Made by a program: the position numbers and the translations under genes. A model generated the notes under the pieces. That model worked only from the letters and a program-made list of their open reading frames with translations, was not told the DNA's origin and did no database searches. Below are positions 37,571 through 45,965 of a stretch of 64,000 bases of DNA, in pieces (within the stretch, counting starts at the first letter, position 1; each line of letters begins with the position of its first letter). Source of the stretch: Modestobacter sp. L9-4. Lineage in GTDB: Bacteria; Actinomycetota; Actinomycetes; Mycobacteriales; Geodermatophilaceae. The DNA lies in assembly GCF_019112525.1 (NCBI RefSeq), contig NZ_CP077800.1, positions 4,092,001-4,156,000 of the forward strand, given 5' to 3'.

Positions 37571-37797
37571 CCGCCGCGGGTGAGGTGCTCGGCGCCCTCG
37601 TGTCCGGCTCGCCGCTGACAGGTCGTCCTCCTGGCCCGCGCCGGATCTGGGCGGGAGTGCGGCGGCGGCCGGGTCGCAGCGGGTGCACCGGGTCCTGGGG
37701 GACGGCGGCGCTGCCCGCAGCCGACTGCGGGCAGACCACCGGCGTCTCCATCTACGACGCGTGGCGCCGGCGCGCGCCGCCCGGGACGTCGACATGG

Positions 37798-37992
37798 TCA
37801 CCCCGTGGCAGGAGTCGCGCCCGGATCCGTGGGCTCCCGCGCCGCCGTCCGCCGCTCGGTGATCTCCGCCTGGCGCCGACGGGCCGAGGCGAGGACGGCC
37901 CGGGTGCCGGCTTCGGTGCGGTGCCGTCGGGCGTGGGCGTCCCCGGCCAGCTGTCTGGCGGCGATGATGCTGGCCGGCTCGTGGGTGCTCAT
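37798..37992 (-). CDS. Small basic protein coupled to an ABC transporter operon
   Basis: 64 residues. The ATG overlaps the stop of the FtsX-like permease gene (ATGA), making it the fourth gene of padR-ATPase-permease-small. Helical and rich in Arg/Ala/Glu (RQLAGDAHARRHRTEAGTRA, then ASARRRQAEITERRTAAREP), with no membrane segment. No family known. The overlap supports a real gene. Downstream, 37571-37797 holds no supported gene. Confidence 0.55.
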   Translation of the reverse strand: MSTHEPASIIAARQLAGDAHARRHRTEAGTRAVLASARRRQAEITERRTAAREPTDPGATPATG

Positions 37993-39353
37993 GCGACGCG
38001 GAGGTTGGCGGGGTCGATGGCCTGGCGTGTGCGGCCGCCCAGCAGCCGCACGATCGCGGCGTTGGCCAGCAGGAGCAGACCGAGCGCGACAGGGCCGACG
38101 ACGAGCAGCGGCCACGGGTCGGTGCTCGATGCCGGGTCCCCGGCGGCCCCGAGGGCGCCGTAGCCGAGGCCACCGACCAGCAGCCCGGTGGCCAGGGGTG
38201 CGATCGTCGCTGCCCGCAGCCGCCGCCGCTGCAGTGCCTGCAGCACGGACAGGTCGGCGCCGATGGCGGCCATGGCGGCCAGCCGCCGGCGGTTGGTGAG
38301 CAGGTCGTCGACGGCAGCCAGGGTGATGGTCGCCAGCCCGGCCAGTGCCGCCAGCCCGGCGGCGACGCAGGCCAGCACGACCCCGGGGAGGTGGTCGGCG
38401 GTGCGGACACTGGTGGCCTGGCGGAGGGTGTGCCCCAGGATGTCGGCCGCGACCCCGGTGGTCAGTCCTGCGCCCAGCAGGACGACGGCGGCCCGTCCCG
38501 CCGGTCCGGCGAGGGCACGCAGCCCGCCGGCGGCGAGGATCGCGGTGGTGCTGTCGCGCCGGGCCATCCTGGCGGCCTTGCTCCGGGCCCAGGGGCTCCC
38601 GCCGGCCAGCGCGGTCAGCAGCAGCACCGTCACCGCGGCCGACATGAGGGCGACCTGGAGCTGGCGGTCGCTGATCTGGTCCAGCTGCGGGAGGGCGATC
38701 ATCGCGCCCAGGGCGATGACGGCCAGTACCAGCCACACCCAGCGGCTGAGTGGGCGACGGGGCTCGCCGGTGCCCGAGCGGGCGCCGGCCAGAGCGGCCA
38801 GTGCTGCGGCCGCGGGCACCAGGCACGCCCACGCCGCGAGGTCAGCCGCTGCCAGGTCGGGGAGCAGTCGGCTCCGGGCCGGCTGGGCAGGGCCGAGCAG
38901 GAACCAGAGCAGCAGGTACGCCGGGCCGGCGAGCAGCCCGCCCACCGCGCCTGCGACGGCGGTCTCGACCGCCCCCAGCCGCCGCAGGTCACCGGGCGTG
39001 GCGCCGGCCGTGACCAGCGCGGAGTTGCGGCGGTCCCGGCGGGCGCTGCCGGAGGAGACGGCCTGCCAGGCGAGGACCAGGGCGGTACCGGCGACCAAGA
39101 GGACCGCGGTGGCCACGCCGATCCGGGTCTCGGCGCTGGTCACGATGTTGGAGTACCGGGGATCGAAGCTCAGGGTGATGGTCGGGTCGGCGCTGTCGCG
39201 GGGCGGGAGCGCGGTCGCCGGCACCCGGAACAGCGCCAGGGTGACCAGGACCAGCCCGCCGGCGGCCGCAGTGCCGCCGGCGACGAGCGCGGCTCGGGTG
39301 CGGGAGGCCCGCACGCCGGGCGCTGCGAGCAGGAGGACGGTGGCCGGGCTCAT
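37989..39353 (-). CDS. FtsX-like ABC transporter permease
   Basis: 454 residues, about ten predicted helices. N-terminal helix (ALVAGGTAAAGGLVLVTLALF), extracellular segment (DPRYSNIVTSAETRIG), then an FtsX module (LLVAGTALVLAWQAVSSG with the coupling segment RRDRRNSALVTAGATPGDLRRL). The pattern is repeated in the second half (ALAGLATITLAAVDDLLTNRRRLAAMAAIGADLSVLQ). Works with the ATPase encoded just upstream. The family exports lipids, peptides or antibiotics, or acts in signalling; the substrate is unknown. Confidence 0.88.
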   Translation of the reverse strand: MSPATVLLLAAPGVRASRTRAALVAGGTAAAGGLVLVTLALFRVPATALPPRDSADPTITLSFDPRYSNIVTSAETRIGVATAVLLVAGTALVLAWQAVSSGSARRDRRNSALVTAGATPGDLRRLGAVETAVAGAVGGLLAGPAYLLLWFLLGPAQPARSRLLPDLAAADLAAWACLVPAAAALAALAGARSGTGEPRRPLSRWVWLVLAVIALGAMIALPQLDQISDRQLQVALMSAAVTVLLLTALAGGSPWARSKAARMARRDSTTAILAAGGLRALAGPAGRAAVVLLGAGLTTGVAADILGHTLRQATSVRTADHLPGVVLACVAAGLAALAGLATITLAAVDDLLTNRRRLAAMAAIGADLSVLQALQRRRLRAATIAPLATGLLVGGLGYGALGAAGDPASSTDPWPLLVVGPVALGLLLLANAAIVRLLGGRTRQAIDPANLRVA

Positions 39354-40024
39354 GACAGCGCCACCTGGTGGGCGATGACGCCGCGGCGCAGCCGGATCTC
39401 GCGGTCGGCGCGGGCGGCGACGGCGTTGTCGTGGCTGACCAGGACGACCGAGCCGCCGGCCTGCACCGTGGTGTCGACCAGCAGGTCCAGCAGTGCCCGG
39501 CCGCTGGTGGTGTCCAGGCTCGCGGTCGGCTCGTCCGCCAGCAGCAGTCGCGGGCCGGTCACCAGGGCGCGGGCCGCGGCGGCCAGCTGGGCCTGCCCAC
39601 CGGAGAGGTCGGTGGGCGCCGTGTCCGGTTCGACGTCCAGCCCGACGCGGGCCAGCCAGCCGTCGGCGGCCGCCCGGGCGTCGGCCGGCCGGTGGCCCTC
39701 CAGCAGGAGGGGCAGTGCGACGTTGTCCCGCACCGACAGGTCGGGCACCAGCTGCCCGAACTGCAGGACCAGGCCGATCGACCGGCGCCGGAACCGGGCG
39801 CGGGCGGCGTCGTCGGCACCGGACAGCTCGGTGCCGGCGACCAGGACGCGTCCGGACTGAGCCCGCAGGACCCCGGCGGCGAGCAGGAGCAGGGTCGACT
39901 TCCCGCACCCGCTGGGTCCGGTGATCGCGACGACCTCGCCGGGTTCGACGGTCAGCGACACGTCGCTGAGGGCCTGCGTCCTGCCGTAGGCGTGACTGAC
40001 ACCGGACAGCTGCACCGTGCTCAT
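39350..40024 (-). CDS. ABC transporter ATP-binding protein (MacB/LolD-like)
   Basis: 224 residues. Walker A GPSGCGKST (about residues 36-44), Q-loop in LVLQFGQLVPDLSVRDNV, signature LSGGQAQLAAAARAL, Walker B LLLADEPTASLD and H-loop VLVSHD. This is the LolD/MacB-type ATPase that pairs with FtsX-like permeases. ATG overlaps the padR stop and its own stop overlaps the permease start, so all three are translationally coupled. Confidence 0.94.
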   Translation of the reverse strand: MSTVQLSGVSHAYGRTQALSDVSLTVEPGEVVAITGPSGCGKSTLLLLAAGVLRAQSGRVLVAGTELSGADDAARARFRRRSIGLVLQFGQLVPDLSVRDNVALPLLLEGHRPADARAAADGWLARVGLDVEPDTAPTDLSGGQAQLAAAARALVTGPRLLLADEPTASLDTTSGRALLDLLVDTTVQAGGSVVLVSHDNAVAARADREIRLRRGVIAHQVALS

Positions 40025-40569
40025 GCGGGCTTCCTCTCCTCGGGACGAACGGTCGGCTGGTCATCAGGGGACGGCAACAGCTCGGCGGCCAGCTCGAGCC
40101 ACCGCAGGTCGGCGTCCAGGTGGGCGATCAGGTGCTCCCGGACCAGCCGTTCGGCCGGGCCGGCGCCGGGCGGGGTGGACTGCAGGTCGCGGATCCGGCG
40201 CAGGTGCGCCGCGCGCTGGCGGGCCACGAACCCGGAGACGTCGATGCCGGTGTGCAGCGCCGACACGGTCTTGCGGACGATCTCCTCGGCGCCGGCCCCG
40301 GTCGGTGCGGCGGGCTCGGCCAGCCAGGCGCGCAGCCGCTCCGACCCCTCGGCGGTCAGCGCGTACACCGTCCGCTCGGGCCCCCCGTCCACCCGGGTCT
40401 CCACGACCTCGGCCAGCCCATCGCGCTGCAGCCGGGCCAACGTCGCGTACACCTGGCCGTAGGGGAGGGGGCGGGTGTCGGGGAACCAGGAGTCGTGCTC
40501 CTGCTTGATGTCGTAGCCGTGCCGCGGTGCACCCGCGAGCAGGGCCAGGTGGAGCTCGGTCAACGACAT
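40021..40569 (-). CDS. PadR-family regulator of the ABC transporter operon
   Basis: 182 residues. N-terminal PadR winged helix (ELHLALLAGAPRHGYDIKQEHDSWFPDTRPLPYGQVYATLARLQRDGL) and a C-terminal dimerisation helix domain (Vir_act_alpha_C-like, RLRAWLAEPAAPTGAGAEEI). First gene of the operon with the ATPase and permease. A 27-bp palindrome lies 3 bp before its start, so it probably represses its own operon and is released by an exported drug. Confidence 0.92.
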   Translation of the reverse strand: MSLTELHLALLAGAPRHGYDIKQEHDSWFPDTRPLPYGQVYATLARLQRDGLAEVVETRVDGGPERTVYALTAEGSERLRAWLAEPAAPTGAGAEEIVRKTVSALHTGIDVSGFVARQRAAHLRRIRDLQSTPPGAGPAERLVREHLIAHLDADLRWLELAAELLPSPDDQPTVRPEERKPA

Positions 40570-40572
40570 GCG

Positions 40573-40599
40573 CAGTGTCTACACCGGGTGTAGGCACTG
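40573..40599. promoter_or_regulatory. PadR operator, 27-bp palindrome
   Basis: CAGTGTCTACACC-G-GGTGTAGGCACTG, with 12 of 13 paired positions, immediately upstream of the padR start (minus strand). The TGTCTACACC half is A/T-richer than its surroundings. Position and symmetry indicate autoregulation. Confidence 0.8.
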
Positions 40600-40975
40600 A
40601 GTGAATAGTGGCGCGCCGATGTGCGGACATCTCGTCGTCGTGACGTGCTCGGGGTCGCTGCTCATCGATGTCCGTGTCGATCGCGTCGGCGATCTCATGT
40701 GGGACCTCAGAGGCCAGGGTGCTCAGGGGCTCGCTCGCACGGACTTCTCGCCGTTCGGCCGGAAGTCCCGCGGACACTGGGGACCAGCTCACCGACCGCG
40801 CCCGCGTCTTGGTGGTAGACGTCGATGCGGGCGATTCCGGCCGTCGACGAAGCGTTACAGCTCGACGTTGCCGCTGCTCGCCCGGTGTCCTGTGGTCCGC
40901 CGGGTGAAGTCGACGTCGAAAGCGACGATCACGCCGACTGAGACGTTCCACCACGGCCCAGGGCCGCTCGCCGAG
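40600..40975. other. 376-bp gap, promoter side plus possible gene relics
   Basis: No intact gene. Upstream of padR on the minus strand and downstream of the MocR gene. The DNA appears less GC-rich than the surroundings (judged by eye). A minus-strand frame around 40855-40940 reads peptide-like (VGVIVAFDVDFTRRTTGHRA) and ends in TAA, a rare stop here. Perhaps the remnant of an acquired gene. Confidence 0.35.
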
Positions 40976-42406
40976 CTACGCCACGAGGGTGCGTCGGACC
41001 GGGTGCTGGGTGCCGTTCGTGAGGGTCTCGTCCCAGGCGAGCCGGAGGCGACGGACTGCCTCGATCAGGGACGCAGGGGGAAGCGCGTAGGGCAGTCTCA
41101 GGTGGCGCTCCAGTCCGCCCTCGGGCGCGAACGACGGTCCCGAGGCCAGCAGGAGGCCGTGTCGCTCGGCGACGGAGGTCAGGGTGGAGGACACGGGTTC
41201 GGGGAGCTCGGCCCAGATCGCGAGCCCGCCGCGGGGCGGGGTCACGGTCCAGGACGGCAGCTCGGCCCGTAGCGCCGCCACGAGGGTGTCTCGGGACGCC
41301 CGCAGCTGGGCTCGTCGCCAGGTCATGATCTCGTCCTCCGCGGCGAGCAGCTGCAGCAGGACGAGCTGCTCGAGGACTGGGGCACCGAGGTCCAGCGAGA
41401 GCCGCGCCGCGATGACCGTGGCGGAGCGGGGGTCAGGGACGCGGAGCCACCCGATCCGCAGGCCACCCCAGAAGCTCTTGCTCGCGCTGCCGATGGTGAT
41501 GCTGTCGGCCACGAAGCAGCCGAGGGGGGCCGGCATCGTCTGTTCCTCCAGTGGTACGTCGACCATCGACTCGTCGATGAGCGCCGCGGTCCGGGAGGCG
41601 CGCAGGGCAGCACCGAGCTCGGCCCGTTGCTCCGAGGGCATCAGAGCGCCGGTCGGGTGCTGGAAGTCCGGGATCAGATAGACCGCTCGCGGGGCGACCT
41701 GGCGCAGGGCGGCGGCCATCGAGGCGACGTCCCAGCCGTGCACGTCGACGTCCACGCCGGCGATCCGGCATCCCGCGTGCTGCAGGGTGGCGATCGCGTT
41801 CGGGTAGGTCGGGCTCTCCATGAGCACCCGGTCCCCCATGGCGGTCACCGCCCGTGCCGCGATGGCCAGGCCGCCGAGGGCGCCGGCCGTCACGATGATC
41901 TGCGACGGGGAGGTCGGCAACCCCCGGGCCGTGAAGCGGGCGGCCAGCGCCTCCCGCAGCGCCGGCAGTCCAGAGGGGAAGTAGCCGTTGCCACCCAGGT
42001 AGGACGACAGCTCGGCCACGGCCGCCTCGTAGGCCGCCGACATCCCGGCCGGCGCGACGGTGGCCGCGCACGTCAGGTCGAGGTCGTCACCGCCACCTTC
42101 AGCGGGCGTGAGCAGGTGGTCGCCGCGGTGACCCCGAGCAACCGGGAGCGCCGCCAGTGTTCCCGAGCCCTGCCGCGCGCTGGCATAGCCGGCCTCCCGG
42201 AGCAGCTGATAGGCCCGGGTCACCGTCGTCCGGCTGACTCCGAGGGCGGCCGTGAGGTCACGCTCGCTCGGCAGCCGGGTGCCGAGCGGGATCCGACCGT
42301 CGGCGATCAGCCGGCGCAAGCCGTCGGCCAGACCCTGGTAGGCGGGGGACGTGGGGAAGTCACCGAGCAGGGTGGCGGTTCGCGGCCCTGACAAGGTGCG
42401 GTTCAT
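40976..42406 (-). CDS. MocR-family regulator (GntR domain fused to aminotransferase fold), YczR-like
   Basis: 476 residues. GntR winged helix at the N-terminus (LADGLRRLIADGRIPLGTRLPSERDLTAALGVSRTTVTRAYQLL), then a fold-type I aminotransferase domain. The PLP-binding lysine lies in TIGSASKSFWGGLRIGW, with an aspartate in IDESMVDV and YPNAIATL upstream. It is divergent to a YczE-type membrane protein, the arrangement described for the YczR subgroup of MocR regulators. The effector is unknown. ATG 42406 is chosen; the frame further upstream is open but reads as an unlikely N-terminus. Confidence 0.92.
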   Translation of the reverse strand: MNRTLSGPRTATLLGDFPTSPAYQGLADGLRRLIADGRIPLGTRLPSERDLTAALGVSRTTVTRAYQLLREAGYASARQGSGTLAALPVARGHRGDHLLTPAEGGGDDLDLTCAATVAPAGMSAAYEAAVAELSSYLGGNGYFPSGLPALREALAARFTARGLPTSPSQIIVTAGALGGLAIAARAVTAMGDRVLMESPTYPNAIATLQHAGCRIAGVDVDVHGWDVASMAAALRQVAPRAVYLIPDFQHPTGALMPSEQRAELGAALRASRTAALIDESMVDVPLEEQTMPAPLGCFVADSITIGSASKSFWGGLRIGWLRVPDPRSATVIAARLSLDLGAPVLEQLVLLQLLAAEDEIMTWRRAQLRASRDTLVAALRAELPSWTVTPPRGGLAIWAELPEPVSSTLTSVAERHGLLLASGPSFAPEGGLERHLRLPYALPPASLIEAVRRLRLAWDETLTNGTQHPVRRTLVA

Positions 42407-42407
42407 G

Positions 42408-42449
42408 CAGGCCACTGTTCCCGCATTGGCTCTCATCCACCAGGCCACT
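42408..42449. promoter_or_regulatory. Direct repeat CAGGCCACT, candidate MocR operator
   Basis: CAGGCCACT occurs at 42408-42416 and again at 42441-42449, 33 bp apart (about three helical turns), inside the 62-bp gap between the divergent MocR and YczE-like genes. MocR regulators such as GabR bind direct repeats on one face of DNA. A partial third copy (CAGGACAGA) follows at 42451. Confidence 0.6.
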
Positions 42450-42468
42450 ACAGGACAGACTTGGGCGC

Positions 42469-43173
42469 ATGCCGACCACTTCGACGGTGCTGGCCGACCT
42501 CGGCCCAGGCGCCCAGCTGCGCGCCGGCCGACTGCCACGCCGGCTCAGCCAGCTGCTCGCCGGTCTCGTCCTCTACGGCGTCTCGATGGCCATGATGATC
42601 CGCGGCGCCCTGGGACTCGACCCGTGGGACGTCTTCCACTACGGCCTCACCGGTCACCTCCCGCTCAGTTTCGGGGCCGTCGTGACCATCGTCAGCTTGG
42701 TGGTCCTGCTCGCCTGGATCCCGCTGCGGCAGGCCCCCGGGGTCGGCACGATCGCCAATGTCCTGGTCATCGGCGTGACCTCCGACGTCATCCTCTCGGT
42801 GCTCACTCGCCCCTCCGAACTCTGGCTGCGCGCGCTGCTCCTCGTGCTCGGCATCGTGCTCAACGGGCTCGCCAGCGCCATGTACATCGGGGCGCAACTC
42901 GGTCCCGGCCCGCGCGACGGCCTGATGACAGGGATCTCCCGTCGTAGCGGACTGTCGATCCGGCTCGTCCGCACCGTGCAGGAACTCGCGGTGGTCGGCG
43001 TCGGGTTCGCTCTCGGTGGCACGGTCGGGCTCGGCACGCTTCTCTACGCGTTGTCCATCGGGCCCCTCGTCCAGCGCTTCCTCCCGCGCCTCGTCGTCCG
43101 CCTCGTGCCGCCCGCCCGGCTCTCTGACCCGGCTCTCCCCACCGGGTCCACGCCGGGTTCGACGTCGGGATAG
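42469..43173 (+). CDS. YczE-like integral membrane protein
   Basis: 234 residues and five or six helices, with the conserved N-terminal family segment LVLYGVSMAMMIRGALGLDPWDVFHYGL and QLGPGPRDGLMTGISRRSGLSI in the middle. YczE proteins are the usual neighbours of YczR-type MocR regulators; their transport or sensor role is not established. The TM part ends near residue 205, and a Pro/Ser/Thr tail follows. CAGACT 7 nt before the ATG may be the -10 box. Confidence 0.88.
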   Translation: MPTTSTVLADLGPGAQLRAGRLPRRLSQLLAGLVLYGVSMAMMIRGALGLDPWDVFHYGLTGHLPLSFGAVVTIVSLVVLLAWIPLRQAPGVGTIANVLVIGVTSDVILSVLTRPSELWLRALLLVLGIVLNGLASAMYIGAQLGPGPRDGLMTGISRRSGLSIRLVRTVQELAVVGVGFALGGTVGLGTLLYALSIGPLVQRFLPRLVVRLVPPARLSDPALPTGSTPGSTSG

Positions 43174-43531
43174 ACCGCTTCGCGACCCCTCGAGTCGTGG
43201 CGCAGGCAGCATGTTCGTCCCCTCGACGCCGACCGGCCCGCAGCCGGGCTGACCGATCCACCGCCGGGCGCACCGCCGATCTGGGCGCCGGGGTCAGCCC
43301 TGGCCGACAGCCTTCAGATCGGCCGAGTTCCACCCGGCGCGCCGCGCCTCCGCGTGACCCTGGGGGTCGGCGACCTCCGCCTCGGCCAGCACCCGCCGGG
43401 CGTCGGTCAGGGAAGCTCTGCGAACCGGCTTGGTCCCGAGCGAGCCGACGTGGACATCGAGGGGCTGGCGTGCACGTCCGACGGCCTCGGCCGGACCGAG
43501 GGACCGAGTGGCAGCAGGGGGCGCCGGGCGG
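43174..43531. other. 358-bp gap containing a gene fragment
   Basis: No intact gene. The minus strand 43294-43410 has strong coding character and is described separately. The rest gives only Arg/Pro-rich shadow frames and no clear promoter. Confidence 0.4.
43294..43410 (-). pseudogene. Fragment of an unidentified gene
   Basis: The minus-strand frame ending at TGA 43294-43296 reads TDARRVLAEAEVADPQGHAE then ARRAGWNSADLKAVGQG, with almost every third codon position G or C and protein-like composition. No start with a ribosome site precedes it. GTG inside the segment would give only 32 residues. Upstream in frame the sequence stays open to about 43470 but looks less natural. Probably the 3' remnant of a truncated gene, or a very small gene. 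Confidence 0.4.
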
Positions 43532-43831
43532 TCAGCCCTGCTTCAGCTGGTCGGCGGGCAGCCACGCCTCGACCAGCACCGGGCCGTGCACGCCGGGGAC
43601 GGCGTAGGCGACCCGACCGTGCCAGCCGTCCTCCTGCTGGCGCCACTCGACCAGCAGGCCCGGCCAGGTGCCGGGGGCGTCGGGCGGGTCGTGCACCCAG
43701 CAGTGCCGCCCGGAGCCGTCCCCGGCGGGGCGGCGGGGAGCCGGCCGGGGCTCGGGCTCGGACGGCGGCGCGGGGACCCCGGAGCGCGCGGCGCGGTCGG
43801 CCAGCGAGATGCCGTGCTGCCCACGGTTCAT
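43532..43831 (-). CDS. Conserved small hypothetical protein
   Basis: 99 residues from ATG 43831. Polar Pro-rich N-terminal half, then a well-formed domain HCWVHDPPDAPGTWPGLLVEWR with DGWHGRVAYAVPGVHGP and VLVEAWLPADQLKQG. I recognise the W-rich pattern as one found in small actinobacterial hypotheticals, without function. It may be a small beta-barrel. No operon partner. Confidence 0.7.
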   Translation of the reverse strand: MNRGQHGISLADRAARSGVPAPPSEPEPRPAPRRPAGDGSGRHCWVHDPPDAPGTWPGLLVEWRQQEDGWHGRVAYAVPGVHGPVLVEAWLPADQLKQG

Positions 43832-43889
43832 CCCTCCGGCCACCGGGTGATGCTCTCATGCCGATCGAACACGTGTTCGACGGACGGGC

Positions 43890-44873
43890 TCAGCTCCCGG
43901 GGCGCGGCACGGGCAGCGCGACGGGCCCGCTGAGCCGCCACTCCCGCGGGGTGGTCCCGTACGCCTGCCGGAACCGGCGGCTGAAGTAGGACGCGTCGGT
44001 GAACCCCCAGCGCCGCGCCACCGCCGCGATCGACCGGCCACGGCTGCCGGGGTCGGCCAGCTCGGCGCGGGCGCCCTCCAGTCGCTGGTCAATCACCCAC
44101 TGCTCCAGGCTGAACCCGGCCGTGGCACACAGCCGGTAGAGCTGGCGCACCGAGACGGCCAGGGCTGCGGCGACCCCTTCGGCGTCGAGGTCGGGCTCGG
44201 TGAGGTGCTGGCGCACGTAGCTGCGCACCTGGCTCAGCACCGTCTCCGCGTTCGCGTCCGCCGTCGTCGGGCCCGCGCCGACGGCAGAGGCGAGCAGCGC
44301 CCGGGTGAGGTCGACCGTCGCCGAGGCCAGCGAGTGCACCATCGGCTCGGTCGCCAGCCGTTCGGCGTCCCGGGTCACCTGCTCGAGGTGGGCGCTGACC
44401 AGCCCGTACAGCGGGCTCCGGCGGACCTGCGGGAGTGCCTGCCGGACGACGTCGACCGACAGCCCGAGCCGGGCGACGGGCACCTGCAGCGACCGGCACA
44501 CCCCGTGGTCGGCCCAGCGGTAGGTCCACGGCGAGGAGACGTCGGTCAGCGTGAGGCCGCCGACCGGCACGACCCGGCGGCCCTCGAGGTGGTCCTGCAG
44601 CACCCGGCCCACCTCGTGGACGGCGAAGGACAGCAGCGGCTCGGTGTCCTCCCTGGCCTGCCGGGCGGACCGGGTGAGCTCGAGCCCACCGGTGTGCTCG
44701 GCGCGTGTGACGGTCAGCCCGCCCAGGTCCCAGGCCTCCACGTGTGACCGCGACGGCGGACGGCGCCCCGGGAAGCGGACGCGGGAGCCGATCGCCTCCT
44801 CCAGCAGCGCGCCGATCGTGGACGGACGGCGCTCGGACGGTGCGAGGAGGTCGGTGTCGACCAGCGTGACCAT
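43890..44873 (-). CDS. AraC-family regulator
   Basis: 327 residues. The N-terminal AraC-binding-like domain (around WDLGGLTVTRAEHTGGLELTRS and CRSLQVPVARLGLSV, cf. FeaR/NphR type) is followed by the two C-terminal helix-turn-helix motifs (VAAALAVSVRQLYRLCATAGFSLEQWV and IAAVARRWGFTDASYFSRRFRQAYGTTPREWR). Divergent to the alpha/beta hydrolase at 45141, with 267 bp between them. Whether it activates that gene is not shown. ATG 44873 is chosen; longer open frames upstream read as low complexity. Confidence 0.9.
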   Translation of the reverse strand: MVTLVDTDLLAPSERRPSTIGALLEEAIGSRVRFPGRRPPSRSHVEAWDLGGLTVTRAEHTGGLELTRSARQAREDTEPLLSFAVHEVGRVLQDHLEGRRVVPVGGLTLTDVSSPWTYRWADHGVCRSLQVPVARLGLSVDVVRQALPQVRRSPLYGLVSAHLEQVTRDAERLATEPMVHSLASATVDLTRALLASAVGAGPTTADANAETVLSQVRSYVRQHLTEPDLDAEGVAAALAVSVRQLYRLCATAGFSLEQWVIDQRLEGARAELADPGSRGRSIAAVARRWGFTDASYFSRRFRQAYGTTPREWRLSGPVALPVPRPGS

Positions 44874-45140
44874 GGGGAGCTCTCCGGACGGGTCCGCGGC
44901 GGCGCTGCCCTGACCCCGTCGATCGTGGTGGGTCGGTCCGTCCGGTGACAAGGCACCCCCTCCCGGTGCGCCCGATCGCGATGGGCAGGCAGGGTCCGGG
45001 TCCTGGCACGGAGAGCACACCCGGTGCCGGCCGGTGCGCCCTAGCGTCGGTGCGGTCCGGCCAGCCCGCGAGGCGGCGGGCCGGGCCATGTCCAGCGCGA
45101 CCGAACGCGTCGCACCCGCCCCGAGCAACGGAGCAGCACC

Positions 45141-45965
45141 ATGCCCTTCGTCACCACCACCGACGGCGTCGAGATCTTCTACAAGGACTGGGGCACCGGT
45201 CAGCCGATCGTCTTCAGCCACGGCTGGCCGCTGTCGAGCGACGACTGGGACGCCCAGCTGATGTTCTTCCTGGCCCACGGCTACCGGGTCGTCGCCCACG
45301 ACCGCCGTGGCCACGGCCGCTCGACCCAGGTCGCCGACGGCCACGACATGGACCACTACGCCGACGACCTCGCCGCGGTCGTCGCGCACCTGGACCTGCA
45401 CGACGCCGTGCACGTCGGCCACTCCACCGGTGGCGGCGAGGTGGCTCACCACATCGCCCGGCACGGTGAGGACCGCGTGTCCAAGGCGGTGCTGATCAGC
45501 GCGGTGCCGCCGATCATGGTGCAGACCGAGTCCAACCCCGGCGGGCTGCCCAAGAGCGTCTTCGACGGCATCCAGGAGCAGGTGGCCACCAACCGCTCGA
45601 ACTTCTACCGCGACCTGCCCGCGACGGCGTTCTACGGCTTCAACCGGCCCGACCGGGAGCCGCAGGAGGCCGTGATCCAGAACTGGTGGCGCCAGGGGAT
45701 GATGGGCGGCGCCAAGGCCCACTACGACGGCGTCGTGGCCTTCTCCCAGACCGACTTCACCGACGACCTGAAGAAGATCACGGTGCCGGTGCTGGTCATG
45801 CACGGTGACGACGACCAGGTCGTGCCCTACGCCGACTCCGGCCCGCTGTCGGCCGAGCTGGTGCAGAACGGGACGCTGAAGACCTACGCCGGCTTCCCGC
45901 ACGGCATGCCGACCACCGAGGCCGCCACGATCAACGCGGACCTGCTGGCGTTTCTGCAGAGCTGA
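45141..45965 (+). CDS. Alpha/beta hydrolase, non-heme chloroperoxidase (perhydrolase) type
   Basis: 274 residues. MPFVTTTDGVEIFYKDWGTG, FSHGWPLSSDDWDAQ, DRRGHGRS and the nucleophile elbow GHSTGGGE (Ser about residue 95), with the acid in HGDDDQVVP and the His in FPHGMPTT. This is the bacterial cofactor-free haloperoxidase/arylesterase group, whose natural role is ester or lactone hydrolysis or perhydrolysis. Divergent to an AraC regulator. Its 3' end overlaps the PAP2 gene on the other strand. Confidence 0.93.
   Translation: MPFVTTTDGVEIFYKDWGTGQPIVFSHGWPLSSDDWDAQLMFFLAHGYRVVAHDRRGHGRSTQVADGHDMDHYADDLAAVVAHLDLHDAVHVGHSTGGGEVAHHIARHGEDRVSKAVLISAVPPIMVQTESNPGGLPKSVFDGIQEQVATNRSNFYRDLPATAFYGFNRPDREPQEAVIQNWWRQGMMGGAKAHYDGVVAFSQTDFTDDLKKITVPVLVMHGDDDQVVPYADSGPLSAELVQNGTLKTYAGFPHGMPTTEAATINADLLAFLQS

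Noticed and set aside
37567-38163. Plus-strand frame of about 200 codons after the ABM-like gene
   Set aside because: It runs antisense to the FtsX permease and the small 64-residue gene, is Arg/Pro/Gly-rich, and has no domain pattern. The minus-strand reading is supported by overlapping starts and stops.
43407-43859. Longer minus-strand frame over the small W-rich gene at 43532-43831
   Set aside because: It is in a different frame from the conserved-looking HCWVHDPP reading and is dominated by Arg/Ala/Pro, typical of a shadow.
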